Source: an uncultured Christensenellaceae bacterium
GTDB lineage: Bacteria > Bacillota > Clostridia > Christensenellales > Borkfalkiaceae
Assembly: GCA_910586985.1 (NCBI GenBank)
Contig: CAJUKK010000011.1
Location: 21,548 to 85,547 of the forward strand
Direction: 5' to 3'
DNA: 64,000 bases
The notes under the pieces are model-generated. The model was not told where the DNA came from and searched no databases. It worked only from the letters and a program-made list of their open reading frames with translations. The position numbers were made by a program, and so were the translations under genes. Of this stretch, positions 47,536 to 57,211 are shown piece by piece. Position 1 is the first letter of the stretch, and each line of letters begins with the position of its first letter.

Positions 47536-48531
47536 TCAGTCTGCGTCGGCGGAAAAACGTTTTTTCTTGGTTGTACAGGTCGCCTGCGGCTCTTCAAAAA
47601 AACATGGCACGGTAACGTGTTGCGCAGGGAATGCTTGCAACGTGGCTTTCAGAGCGAGAAACGCCTGTTTGCCGATCGAGGCGAAATCAGGAGCAATGCC
47701 CGTCATTGCCCGACCGTCCTTAGAAAAGTTCTCTTTAAAACCGATGACGGAGATATCGTCGGGCACGGTCTTGCCCGTACTCGTCATATAGTCGATAAAT
47801 CCTTCGGCTGCGTTTTGGGAGGCGCAGACAATGGCGGTAAAATATTTATTGTACGAAATAAAATATTCTGCGGCGTCCTTGCCCGAACGGTAAGAAGAGT
47901 CGCCAAAATAAGTCAGATCGTAGCGGTAGGGAATCGCGTTTTTCGAAAGTCCGAAAAAGTAACCTGCAAACCGCTCCGCCCCGACGAGCGCATCCCGTTC
48001 CGTTCCCAGAAACGCAATAAGGCTATGCCCGAGGGATACAAGATGATCGATCGCGTTTCCCGCAGAGAGGAGATCGTCCGATTTAACGTTGGATACGCGC
48101 GGATTATCGCAAAACTCATTTCCGAATATCACGGTCGGGATCTCCGTCGTACGCAGTGTTTGTCTGATTGCGGAGGAGTAGTTTGTCCCGAGTATAAATA
48201 GACCGGCGAAGTTCCGTCCCGTCACGAATTCGTTCAGATCGAACGATCCGTCGATCTCTTGGACAGAGACAAGGTAATTTTCTTCCTTGGCGTCGGTACA
48301 GAACACTTCGATAATTTTATCGAAGAGCGCGTCAAACGAAGAGCCGCGTTCCTTTAAAACGGCAACGTTGCCTTTGATTTTCCGCGAGCGAAGAGAACGG
48401 TAACCCACTGATTCCGCATATTCGCAGATGGCTTTCCGCGTGCTTGCGGCAATATCGGTAGACCCGTTTAAAGCCTTGGAAACGGTTGAACTGTTAATAT
48501 TGAATTTTTTTGCAATATCGTCAATCGTCAT
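47536..48531 (-). CDS. LacI-family transcriptional regulator
   Basis: A 331-aa repressor with the N-terminal HTH MTIDDIAKKFNINSSTVSKA and hinge helix LNGSTDIAASTRKAI, then a periplasmic-binding-like effector domain. It is located inside the starch locus and divergent from the pullulanase operon, so it likely senses maltose or maltodextrin (MalR type). The TTTCGAAA boxes in front of neighbouring genes are candidate operators, although they differ from classical LacI/MalR sites. It has its own strong promoter. Confidence 0.88.
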   Translation of the reverse strand: MTIDDIAKKFNINSSTVSKALNGSTDIAASTRKAICEYAESVGYRSLRSRKIKGNVAVLKERGSSFDALFDKIIEVFCTDAKEENYLVSVQEIDGSFDLNEFVTGRNFAGLFILGTNYSSAIRQTLRTTEIPTVIFGNEFCDNPRVSNVKSDDLLSAGNAIDHLVSLGHSLIAFLGTERDALVGAERFAGYFFGLSKNAIPYRYDLTYFGDSSYRSGKDAAEYFISYNKYFTAIVCASQNAAEGFIDYMTSTGKTVPDDISVIGFKENFSKDGRAMTGIAPDFASIGKQAFLALKATLQAFPAQHVTVPCFFEEPQATCTTKKKRFSADAD

Positions 48532-48551
48532 TTGCTTCTCCAGTCGACAAA

Positions 48552-48580
48552 ATTATAACACGATTTACAGGTTCGGTCAA
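48552..48580 (-). promoter_or_regulatory. Promoter of the LacI regulator gene
   Basis: On the minus strand TTGACC (48575-48580), a 17-bp spacer and TATAAT (48552-48557) make a near-consensus promoter 21 bp ahead of the start codon. No TTTCGAAA box overlaps it. Confidence 0.8.
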
Positions 48581-48746
48581 GGGATATTTAAGGATTCGTC
48601 TATTTTATGTACCTTTCGGGCGGTAAATTTCGTGCAATGCAAACGGTTTTTTACCGGAGCAAAGCAAAAAATAAATTCAGAAAATAACCGTGCGCGGCGC
48701 CGGAGTATAATGCCGTTTTTTCGCGCATATAAGGAATTAATAAAAC

Positions 48747-48839
48747 TTTCGAAAAAAATTCACAAATTATCCAATTTTTATTATAAAATAAACTATCTTT
48801 CGAAATATACTTGCATTTTTACGATGCCCATGCTATTAT
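48747..48839 (+). promoter_or_regulatory. Promoter with two TTTCGAAA boxes ahead of the pullulanase gene
   Basis: TTGCAT (48811-48816), 17-bp spacer, TATTAT (48834-48839). TTTCGAAA boxes lie at 48747-48754 and 48798-48805, 51 bp apart, the second ending 5 bp before the -35. The geometry repeats that found at 44869-44962. The 48581-48746 stretch shows no gene. Confidence 0.65.
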
Positions 48840-48896
48840 AGAGTTATCGTTTCAATAAATTTATCGGGAGCTTATCATAAGCAACGGGGAGAGGGA

Positions 48897-51695
48897 ATGA
48901 AAAAACTCAGCACAATCATTTCAATTTTGTTAAGCATGCTCTTTGTGTTCTGCGCGTGTGCCGACGACAGCGCGCACAGCGTGCACGAGGATAAGGACGG
49001 CGACGGAGCGTGCGACGTCTGCGGCAAGGATCTGAACGTTCCTGATCCCGACGAGCCGGACGAAGAATTTTCGTTGCCGTTGGAGGACGGTAAAAACCAG
49101 ATCACCTTTTATTTTAACCGCGCCGCGGGAAATTATGATAAGTGCGATATCTGGATGTGGGAAGAAGGCGGCGCGGAAGGCAGAGGATTTGCATTGCACG
49201 AATGCGGATACGGTGCGAAAGCGGTCGTCAATATCGACGGAAACTGCACGCGCGTCGGATTTATCGTGCGTACGAACTGTTCCGATCCCGGCGGTACGAG
49301 CTGGGGCACGGCGACAAAGGACGCCACGCAGGACGATCGGTTTATCTCGATCAAGGAACGGGAAACGGTAGTCTACCTCAAAGGCGGGGACAAAATGGCA
49401 TATTCGAGTACGGACGGCGGGAAAACGCTTACCGAAATCAAAGGCATCGACATGGCTGATCTGCGCGATTTGCATACCGTCCGCTTTGCGGTAAGTTCCG
49501 CATCCGCCATGAGCACGGAGATCGGAACGGTCAGATTGCTCGACGGCGATAATAACGAAGTAAAGATCGCGGAAATCAATGCAATTTCCAAATTACAGGC
49601 ACAGATCAAAACGGAGAGCGAACTTGCGCTGGAAAAATCGTATACGCTGCACGTGGGCGATCTCGATCCCGTGCCCGTCGTTCCCATTACATATTTCAGT
49701 TCCGAAGATTTCGGGGCGCGCTACAATTACGACGGAAAATTAGGCGTGGAGCTGCTCGAAAATCAAACGGTGTTCCGTCTTTGGGCGCCGACCGCGTCGT
49801 CCGTCAAACTCAACCTGTTCACGGCGGGGGACGGCGGCGAGGCGGAAAAAAGCGTCGCGCTCGTAAGAGGGGAGAAAGGCGTCTGGACGCATACGGAAAA
49901 CAGAAACCTCAACGGTAAGTATTACACCTATACCGTTCAGACTTCGGCAGGCGTTCAGGAAGCGGTTGATCCCTATGCCGTGTCTGCGGGACTCAACGGC
50001 AACCGCGGCATGATTCTCGACCTCGATTCGACGAATCCGCAGGATTGGAGCGAACAGCTCTTTGTTCCCTCCACGGCAAAGAACGGAAAATTCAACTATA
50101 CCGATGCGGAACTGTGGGAAGTACACGTACGCGACTTTTCGAATACGATTACCGATCCCGAACTTCCCGCATCCTACCGCGGCAAATTTATGGCATTTAC
50201 GAAAACGGGACTGAAAAACAGTTCGGGTATTCCCGTCGGCGTGGATTATTTGAAGGAGCTTGGAATCACGCACGTACATCTCTTGCCTTCGTACGACTAT
50301 GCGACGGTCGACGAGAGCTTGAGCGGCGGATTCAACTGGGGATACGATCCCAAGAACTACAACGTACCCGAAGGAAGTTATTCGACCGATCCCCGCAACG
50401 GCGCGGTTCGCGTGAGCGAATTCAAACAGATGGTGCAGTCGCTCCACGAGCAGGGCATCGGTGTGGTCATGGACGTCGTATACAATCACACGCACGGACT
50501 TGATTCCAACTTTAATAAGATCGTACCCTATTATTACTATCGGTTCCAGACGAACGGGAAACCGTCGAACGGATCGGGTTGCGGGAACGAGACTGCGTCC
50601 GACCGCTACATGTACGGAAGATACATGCTCGATTCCGTCACCTATTGGATGAAGGAGTACAACGTCGACGGATTCCGTTTCGATCTGATGGGACTTCACG
50701 ATCTGGAAACCATGAAAGCGATCGAGAAAGCGGTGCACGAGATCAACCCGAACGCTCTCATTTACGGCGAAGGTTGGACGGGCGGCAGTACGACGCTCGA
50801 CGGAGCCAAACAGAGCACGCTTGCAAACAACAAGACGCTCAACTACTCTGTCGGCGGCGTCAGAGGTAATCATACGAACGGCGTTGCAATGTTCAACGAC
50901 GTACTCCGCGACGCGCTCAAAGGCTCTACAAACGGTCGGGATACGGGATTTGCGACGGGAGCGGATGCGACGCTTTCGCAGGCGGTTCGTTTCGGCGTAA
51001 ACGGCGGCGTCAACAATATCGGTTTCGGCACTGCGAACAACAAGGGAACTTGGAATACCTATAATCCGACCAATCTTATCAATTATGCGTCCGCGCACGA
51101 CAACTTGTCGCTTTGGGATAAAATCTGCTATGCGTACGGCGAAGAGGCGGACACGCTGGAAATGCGTTTGCGCCGCAACCGCCTGACGGCGGCGATCGTA
51201 CAGACTTCGCTCGGCGTACCCTTTATGCAGGCGGGCGAGGAAATGCTGCGTCAGAAGAAGAATGCGGACGGTACGTATAACGAAAACAGTTACAATTCGT
51301 CGGACGAAGTGAACAATCTCAAATGGGAAAAACTGACGCCGACGTCGCCCGAATACGCCATGATGCGCTATTACAGCGGACTGATCGCATTCCGGAAAGC
51401 GCACGACACGTTGAGGTCGCCCTTGGCATCCGATCGGGGAACGACGATAAACGTACTCGATGCTGCGGCGACAAAGGGTGCGGTAATCGCGTTTACGATG
51501 ACCAATCCGTACGGCGGAGAGACGATCTACGTTGTATACAATGCGGGAGAAATCGATACGGAGATCAGGCTGCCCTCAGGGAATTGGGACCTTTATATCA
51601 ACGGAACGACGGCGGGAACGACCGCAATTAAAAGCGGACTTACGGGCGCGCAGACGATCGAAGCGGTGTCCTGTTACGTGTTCGTTAAAAACTGA
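48897..51695 (+). CDS. pulA: Type I pullulanase (GH13) lipoprotein
   Basis: A 932-aa exported debranching enzyme. A signal peptide with Cys at FVFCAC is followed by a short Cys-bearing segment (GDGACDVCGK) like the repeats of the 45-kb lipoprotein. Then come a CBM41-like starch-binding domain (ITFYFNRAAGNYDKCDIWMW), a CBM48-type domain (TVFRLWAPTASSVKLNLF) and the GH13 barrel. The barrel shows VVMDVVYNHT, the nucleophile Asp 596 in DGFRFDLMG, Glu in YGEGWTGG, and ASAHDNLSLWDK. It cleaves alpha-1,6 bonds of pullulan or branched starch at the cell surface. It leads the maltodextrin genes downstream. Confidence 0.92.
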   Translation: MKKLSTIISILLSMLFVFCACADDSAHSVHEDKDGDGACDVCGKDLNVPDPDEPDEEFSLPLEDGKNQITFYFNRAAGNYDKCDIWMWEEGGAEGRGFALHECGYGAKAVVNIDGNCTRVGFIVRTNCSDPGGTSWGTATKDATQDDRFISIKERETVVYLKGGDKMAYSSTDGGKTLTEIKGIDMADLRDLHTVRFAVSSASAMSTEIGTVRLLDGDNNEVKIAEINAISKLQAQIKTESELALEKSYTLHVGDLDPVPVVPITYFSSEDFGARYNYDGKLGVELLENQTVFRLWAPTASSVKLNLFTAGDGGEAEKSVALVRGEKGVWTHTENRNLNGKYYTYTVQTSAGVQEAVDPYAVSAGLNGNRGMILDLDSTNPQDWSEQLFVPSTAKNGKFNYTDAELWEVHVRDFSNTITDPELPASYRGKFMAFTKTGLKNSSGIPVGVDYLKELGITHVHLLPSYDYATVDESLSGGFNWGYDPKNYNVPEGSYSTDPRNGAVRVSEFKQMVQSLHEQGIGVVMDVVYNHTHGLDSNFNKIVPYYYYRFQTNGKPSNGSGCGNETASDRYMYGRYMLDSVTYWMKEYNVDGFRFDLMGLHDLETMKAIEKAVHEINPNALIYGEGWTGGSTTLDGAKQSTLANNKTLNYSVGGVRGNHTNGVAMFNDVLRDALKGSTNGRDTGFATGADATLSQAVRFGVNGGVNNIGFGTANNKGTWNTYNPTNLINYASAHDNLSLWDKICYAYGEEADTLEMRLRRNRLTAAIVQTSLGVPFMQAGEEMLRQKKNADGTYNENSYNSSDEVNNLKWEKLTPTSPEYAMMRYYSGLIAFRKAHDTLRSPLASDRGTTINVLDAAATKGAVIAFTMTNPYGGETIYVVYNAGEIDTEIRLPSGNWDLYINGTTAGTTAIKSGLTGAQTIEAVSCYVFVKN

Positions 51696-51819
51696 CCACA
51701 CTTTCCCCCCTAAGTACCAATCTCTCTGCTCGTAGACGCGGGCAGGGAGAGAGGTATGAAAAAGCGGAAATGACTGAATACGGAAATCTCATGCAAAGCA
51801 TGAATTAAAGGAGGAAACT

Positions 51820-54348
51820 ATGAAACTAAAAAAATGGCTGGGTGCATTGCTCGTACTGGTCATGGGTATCGTCGCGATCATGGGTCTTGCGGCTTGTGAC
51901 GACGACCCGAATCCTTCGGGTGACGGCGTTACCGTAACATGGTACGACGGAAGAACGGTTCTCAAAGAAGAGTTGGTTGAAAAGGGCAGTAAACTGACCG
52001 ATTGGACGCCTACAAAGTCGGGCTATGAATTTTTGGATTGGTATTCCGAAAGCTCTCTTTCCAAAAAGTTTGACTTCGAGACGGTGATCGAAGAGGATAC
52101 CAGCGTATATTCGAAATGGCGTTCCGGCACCGTAGCCAAAGACGACCGTATCTGGTATACGATCGGTTCGATTTCGGGCAGCAACTGGCAATTCGTCACG
52201 GAAAAGAACGAGGAGGGCGAGTGGGTCGTAGCGCCCGGATATGAAAAGTTCGTTTTCGAAAACAAGGGCGATAATACATATGAAATTACGCTCACCATCC
52301 GTCCCAACTGTAAGTTCCGTTTTGTAACCAATCTTTTGGATTCTTCCACGTGGGAAGGCGACGAAGGCAGAGGGGAGATGGGACTTGGAAACTTGAAAGG
52401 TTTTGAATTTGCCGACGGTAAGAATCCGGAAGGCAAGGGCAAGGTCGACTGTACCGCGGCGGACATGGAGTACGGCGTTGTCAAAGACGCGGAAGGGAAC
52501 GTGATTTTTCACGGCGGCTACGAATTTAATCTTCCCTGCAACACATGGAATATCTGGCCGGCAGAGGGGAGCGACGGCATCTATAAATTCACCGTTAAAA
52601 CTTACCCCGGCGACGATGCGGATAACGAGATCGAATGGGAATGCGTTGAGAAACTCGATCCGCTCGAATCTTTGTACGATATGTATCTGGTCGGTACGGT
52701 AACGGGCGATCACGAAATGTGGCACGACGATTACGAGGATGCAATCAAGCTGACGCGCGATCCCGACAATCAGGAACTCTGGAAGACGTTTATCACCGTC
52801 ACGAAGGATATGTTCCCGTCGTGGTCGCCGACGGAAAATCCCGACGGTGTCGCTGCGGCTTCTATTAAAATCAAAAACAACGTAAGCGGTCTCGATTACG
52901 GCTCGATGGGTGAATCGGGGACGAAAGGAAATGCAAACATATTCCTTACGAAAGGCGTCTGGTGCGTGACTTACGAGGAGCAGACGGATATCGTCTCCTA
53001 TGAATTGTGCGATTACTACGTGGTCGGTACGGTGCGTTTCGGCACGGTAAATTATAACTTCGTCGTAGGCGACGGCAGAGTTACTCCGGTCATGACGTCG
53101 GACGATGACGGACTGACCTATAAAGCGACGATCGGCGTTCCCGATATGAGTGAAACGGAAGGATACACGTGGCTGAAAAATGAAAAGACGCCCGAAAACG
53201 AGCCTGCCGTATTTGCTCTTAAAGTGGCGTACGGATGTCCTATCGGAATTTCTGAGTTCTACGGCGTTGGCGAAGACGGAAATGCAAATCTGTTCCTCGG
53301 CAAAACGGGAACATATGAAATTACGCTCAACCTCGAGGAAAAAACTGTTTCCGCAACGAGAACAAGCGAGGACGTGGACGTAGCTGCGCCCGTCAAAGTA
53401 ACGTATTACAACGTAACGGAAACGGAAGTCATCAGAATTCATACGGAAGAATTGATCAAAGGCGACGACGTTGTGTGGAAACCCGCTCGGCTGAAAGGAT
53501 ACCGTTTTGATTGCTGGTTCCTTGACGAGGACTGCACGCAATTGTATTCGAACGGCGATACCGGAATACAGGAAAATCTTAAACTTTATGGCAAATATGT
53601 AGAAGTAGGTTTAGAGTTTGACGATCAGTCCTATTACGTAACGGGATCGGGACAGGGCGATTTGTCTGAAGCAGGCAAGTTTACGACCATCGTAAAGGAT
53701 AAATTTCAGTTGACGAGATTGCCCGAATTTGATGCGGAGGGCATGACCGTCTATGAGACGCCCGAAATCGGAATGTACAGAGGCGATCAGTTTAAAATCG
53801 TAATCAATCTTTCGTGGAAAGAGGGGACGCACTTCGGATTCCCTGAATTGAGAGAACCCGGCAGCGTATTCTGTGAAGTCGGAAGCGGCGGTAACATCGG
53901 TATCAACAAAGGGAAGCAGGGCGTATATAAATTTATATTGCATACCGATCCCTACGATTACAAGAACAATTATATCGAGTGGGTACTCGTAAGAGAACTC
54001 GAAGATAAAGTTACGGAAGATATGTACATTATCGGACATCTGAAAGCATCCGGTTATAACAGTTGGGACGAATCTCCCGAAAAGATGATTCATATGACTT
54101 GCGGCGAGGACGGGGTTACGTGGAGCGTTACGATTGAGCTTGCTTTAATCGATAAGTTTAAAATTTTCAATCTCGTCAGCGGAGGATATCATCCGAACGG
54201 TACGGGGAATGAAATTTCATTAAAGACTTTGGGATTACCCGCAGGTTATTACACGATCAGTTGGAACGCCGATACCGATGAATTTTCGGTTGTAGCTGCG
54301 GAAGCGCCGGAAGTACCCGAAGTTCCCGAAACGCCCGAAGAAACGTAA
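51820..54348 (+). CDS. Large starch-binding lipoprotein with repeated modules
   Basis: An 842-aa exported lipoprotein (signal peptide, lipobox GLAACDD). It contains two short InlB B-repeat-like units, one at residues about 33-85 (VTWYDGRTVLKEELVEKG, then YEFLDWY) and one at about 525-590 (KGYRFDCWFLDEDC). At least five beta-sandwich modules begin YLVGTVTGDHEMW, YYVVGTVRF, YYVTGSGQGDLSE, MYIIGHLKASGYN or similar, akin to SusE/SusF starch-binding domains. No catalytic residues are seen. It likely captures starch on the surface for the neighbouring pullulanase and amylase. The last module closely matches the protein at 46567-47406. Confidence 0.78.
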   Translation: MKLKKWLGALLVLVMGIVAIMGLAACDDDPNPSGDGVTVTWYDGRTVLKEELVEKGSKLTDWTPTKSGYEFLDWYSESSLSKKFDFETVIEEDTSVYSKWRSGTVAKDDRIWYTIGSISGSNWQFVTEKNEEGEWVVAPGYEKFVFENKGDNTYEITLTIRPNCKFRFVTNLLDSSTWEGDEGRGEMGLGNLKGFEFADGKNPEGKGKVDCTAADMEYGVVKDAEGNVIFHGGYEFNLPCNTWNIWPAEGSDGIYKFTVKTYPGDDADNEIEWECVEKLDPLESLYDMYLVGTVTGDHEMWHDDYEDAIKLTRDPDNQELWKTFITVTKDMFPSWSPTENPDGVAAASIKIKNNVSGLDYGSMGESGTKGNANIFLTKGVWCVTYEEQTDIVSYELCDYYVVGTVRFGTVNYNFVVGDGRVTPVMTSDDDGLTYKATIGVPDMSETEGYTWLKNEKTPENEPAVFALKVAYGCPIGISEFYGVGEDGNANLFLGKTGTYEITLNLEEKTVSATRTSEDVDVAAPVKVTYYNVTETEVIRIHTEELIKGDDVVWKPARLKGYRFDCWFLDEDCTQLYSNGDTGIQENLKLYGKYVEVGLEFDDQSYYVTGSGQGDLSEAGKFTTIVKDKFQLTRLPEFDAEGMTVYETPEIGMYRGDQFKIVINLSWKEGTHFGFPELREPGSVFCEVGSGGNIGINKGKQGVYKFILHTDPYDYKNNYIEWVLVRELEDKVTEDMYIIGHLKASGYNSWDESPEKMIHMTCGEDGVTWSVTIELALIDKFKIFNLVSGGYHPNGTGNEISLKTLGLPAGYYTISWNADTDEFSVVAAEAPEVPEVPETPEET

Positions 54349-54407
54349 TAAATCTTCATAACGCAGATTCCGTGTTAATCGGAACAGTGTGACCTCCTTT
54401 TATATTT

Positions 54408-54435
54408 GCTTTCCCTCATCGGTATGAGGGAAAGC
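54408..54435 (+). other. Perfect 12-bp hairpin before the maltodextrin-binding protein gene
   Basis: GCTTTCCCTCAT (54408-54419) pairs with ATGAGGGAAAGC (54424-54435) around loop CGGT, with no T-run after it. It is more likely an mRNA-stabilising stem at the 5' end of the malE-like transcript than a terminator. Confidence 0.6.
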
Positions 54436-54470
54436 GATATAAGGAAAATAAACGATTCAGGAGATAATTT

Positions 54471-55733
54471 ATGAGAAAAATAGGAAAAATCATCTGTCTT
54501 GCGCTTGGCTGCGGTTTTGCATTGTCATCGTTTGCCGCTTGTGAGAGCAATTCGGAAGATCCAGCCAAAAATCCTGGTAAGACCGAAACGGTGACGCTTG
54601 TAGTGTGGCTTCCGAAAGAGGATCAGGAATTCGGTAAAGCGGTTGCGGAAGAATACAAAGCGGCTCATCCCGACAAAAAGTATAATTTTCAGTTCGGGGA
54701 ACAGTCCGAATCGGATGCGGGAGCGCGCGTTTTACAGGACGTAACGAACGCTCCCGACGTATTCGCTTTTGCAAGCGACCATATTACAAAGCTTGTAAAC
54801 GGCGGCGCGCTCAACCGCATCGGCGGCCCGACGCTCGAACGTATCAAAGCGGCGAATACTGCGGAATCGATGGATGCGGCAACCGTAACGGTAAACGGTG
54901 AAGAGCAGACGTATGCAATGCCGTTTACAGACAACACGTTTTTCCTCTATTACAACAAATCGAAGTTAAATGAAACGGACGTTGCATCTATCGACGGGAT
55001 TCTTGCAAAGTGCGACGCGAAACATCAGTTCGGATATCCCATGAACGACGGTTGGTACAGCTCTGCGTTTTATTTCGGTAAAAATCTCGGTTACGAGGTG
55101 GAATACGACGAGGCTTTCGGAGAAACCAAGATCACGACGGATTTCGGAAATGAAACGGGGGCGGCGGTAACGAACGCCATGTGGCAGCTTGTTATGAACG
55201 AAAAGGTGAAAGCCGATTCCGACGACAGTAAGGCGGTTGCCGGTTTTCAGGACGGGTCTTTGATTGCCGCGGTATCCGGTATCTGGAATAAGAACGCCAT
55301 TCAGGAAGCGCTCGGGGAAAATTTCGGCGTTGCGAAACTTCCTACGTATACATTGGAAAGCGAGCAGGTGCAGCTTACGGCGTTTGCCGGCTATAAATTG
55401 TTCGGCGTCTGCAATTATTCGCCCAATAAGGCGGAAGCGATCGCGTTTGCCGAATTTTTTACCAATAAAGAAAATCAGCTCAAACATTTCGATGCGCGCG
55501 GATATCATCCTACCAATAAGGAAGCCGCAACCGAGGAGAAAATTGTCAACGATCCCTGCGTGCAGGCGATTCAGGGAACGCTCGAACATTGTAAATTGCA
55601 AAAGAACGTCCCTACTACGCTTTGGACGCCGCTTCAAAGCCTCGGGAATGATATGATCACGAAAAAAGCAAGCTTTGATCTTCCCAAACAGCTTGCCGCT
55701 ATGGTTACGTCGATTCAGAAAAACGCTACTTAA
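54471..55733 (+). CDS. Maltodextrin-binding lipoprotein of an ABC importer
   Basis: A 420-aa family 1 solute-binding protein. It has a signal peptide with lipobox SFAAC, then VTLVVWLPKEDQEFGKAVAEE, APDVFAFASDHITKLVNGGAL and the AMPFTDNTFFLYYNKSKL hinge segment, all typical of MalE/MdxE proteins. It delivers maltodextrins to the two permeases encoded next. A hairpin after the gene probably keeps its level above that of the permeases. RBS CAGGAGATAATTT. Confidence 0.92.
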   Translation: MRKIGKIICLALGCGFALSSFAACESNSEDPAKNPGKTETVTLVVWLPKEDQEFGKAVAEEYKAAHPDKKYNFQFGEQSESDAGARVLQDVTNAPDVFAFASDHITKLVNGGALNRIGGPTLERIKAANTAESMDAATVTVNGEEQTYAMPFTDNTFFLYYNKSKLNETDVASIDGILAKCDAKHQFGYPMNDGWYSSAFYFGKNLGYEVEYDEAFGETKITTDFGNETGAAVTNAMWQLVMNEKVKADSDDSKAVAGFQDGSLIAAVSGIWNKNAIQEALGENFGVAKLPTYTLESEQVQLTAFAGYKLFGVCNYSPNKAEAIAFAEFFTNKENQLKHFDARGYHPTNKEAATEEKIVNDPCVQAIQGTLEHCKLQKNVPTTLWTPLQSLGNDMITKKASFDLPKQLAAMVTSIQKNAT

Positions 55734-55748
55734 ATTGGTGAAAACGGG

Positions 55749-55774
55749 AGCGGCGGCAAATGCGTGCCGCCGCT
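55749..55774 (+). terminator. Intra-operon hairpin after the binding-protein gene
   Basis: AGCGGCGGCA (55749-55758) pairs perfectly with TGCCGCCGCT (55765-55774) across 6 bases, followed only by TTCATC. It is a weak terminator or 3' stabiliser that would give more binding protein than permease, as is known for malE-malF type operons. Confidence 0.65.
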
Positions 55775-55792
55775 TTCATCACAGGAGGGACA

Positions 55793-57211
55793 ATGCAGAA
55801 AGAAAATACAACGAAAAAAGATAATATCTTTACACGTTTTATAGCAAAAATTAAAAATATTTTTTTGACGATCGCGCACAGCTCGCTGGCGACCAAGCTG
55901 TCATGCGGCTTTATGGGCGTAGGGCAGATCATGCGGAAACAGATCGTAAAGGGCATAATTTATGCCCTGCTCGAAGTGCTGTTTTTTGTATTTATGATTT
56001 TATCGGGCGGGAGCTACATTGCGCGTTTTTTGTTTTCAGGGCATCTCGGAACGGTCGGCGAGGGAACGTATTGGAATGAAGATGAGGGTATATACGAGAC
56101 GGTTCCTGGCGACAACAGTTTCCTGATACTGCTCTACGGAATTCTTTCGCTTACGGTTGTTATCTTTTTTATTTCGTTATGGGTGATGAATATCAGAGGG
56201 AGTCTCGAAAACGACAGACTTTTAGCGGAAGGAAAAAAAGTCAACACGTTTAAACAGGACTGTTCCTTATTGATCAACAAAAAATTCTACATACCGCTTC
56301 TTGTTCCTCCGCTGATCGGATTACTCGTGTTTACCGTTCTGCCTATTGTGTTTATGGTGTTGATCGCGTTTACGAACTACGATTATCAACATCTGCCGCC
56401 CTCGAAACTCTTTGATTGGGTCGGTTTCGTAAACTTCGGAAATCTTTTTTCCATTGCGGAAGGAACGGGATTTCTGCTTGTATTTTTAAGAGTGTTGCTC
56501 TGGACGTTTGTCTGGGCGTTTATTGCAACATTCACAAATTACTTTCTCGGCATGATTCTTGCGCTGATGATCAATAAAAAGGGAATCAAGCTGAAGATGC
56601 TTTGGCGGACGCTGTTCGTTATTGCAATCGCTATCCCGCAATTTATTACGTTGCTTTTAATGTCGAAAATTCTTGACGGCGACGGTATACTCAATAAAAT
56701 GCTCGGGACGACGATATATTGGCTGTCCGATACCCGTTACGCTTCTTTATTGCCGAGGGTTATGATCATACTTGTCAATATGTGGATAGGCATTCCGTAT
56801 ACGATCCTGATGTGTTCGGGTATTTTAATGAACATCCCGCAGGAGATGTACGAGGCTGCAAAACTTGACGGCGCAAACGCCTGGCAGTTATTTATTAAAA
56901 TCGTGTTGCCGTATATGCTGCACGTTACAGGGCCGTATCTGATTACGCAGTTTGTAGGAAATATCAACAACTTTAACGTTATCTGGCTTTTGACGGGAGG
57001 AGGCCCCGGAGACAACATTTTGTACGGCGTCGGGAATGCGCAAAGTACCGATTTGCTCGTTACCTGGCTGTACCGTCTGACGACGGATACAAACGTGCAG
57101 TACAATATGGCGTCCGTGATCGGTATCGTTATTTTCGTAATCTGCGCGTCGCTCTCGCTGGTGACTTATAACAAGACGAAAGCTGCAAAAAACGAGGAGG
57201 ACTTCCAATAA
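55793..57211 (+). CDS. Maltodextrin ABC transporter permease (MalF-like)
   Basis: A 472-aa inner-membrane permease. An N-terminal span region precedes the conserved core of six spans. The EAA loop, which docks the ATPase, is EMYEAAKLDGANAWQLFIKI, followed by LPYMLHVTGPYL and the typical FNVIWLLTGGGPGD. The ATG at 55793 has CAGGAGGGACA; an in-frame ATG at 55760 sits inside the hairpin and is rejected. It overlaps the malG-like gene by one base. Confidence 0.92.
   Translation: MQKENTTKKDNIFTRFIAKIKNIFLTIAHSSLATKLSCGFMGVGQIMRKQIVKGIIYALLEVLFFVFMILSGGSYIARFLFSGHLGTVGEGTYWNEDEGIYETVPGDNSFLILLYGILSLTVVIFFISLWVMNIRGSLENDRLLAEGKKVNTFKQDCSLLINKKFYIPLLVPPLIGLLVFTVLPIVFMVLIAFTNYDYQHLPPSKLFDWVGFVNFGNLFSIAEGTGFLLVFLRVLLWTFVWAFIATFTNYFLGMILALMINKKGIKLKMLWRTLFVIAIAIPQFITLLLMSKILDGDGILNKMLGTTIYWLSDTRYASLLPRVMIILVNMWIGIPYTILMCSGILMNIPQEMYEAAKLDGANAWQLFIKIVLPYMLHVTGPYLITQFVGNINNFNVIWLLTGGGPGDNILYGVGNAQSTDLLVTWLYRLTTDTNVQYNMASVIGIVIFVICASLSLVTYNKTKAAKNEEDFQ

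Noticed and set aside
49740..51404. 554-codon minus-strand open frame opposite the pullulanase gene
   Set aside because: Length alone is impressive, but it mirrors a gene with intact GH13 motifs, is Arg/Val-rich without domains and lacks a start context.
51826..53541. 571-codon minus-strand open frame opposite the starch-binding protein gene
   Set aside because: Same reasoning: a by-product of the codon usage of the plus-strand gene, which has a lipobox and repeated modules.
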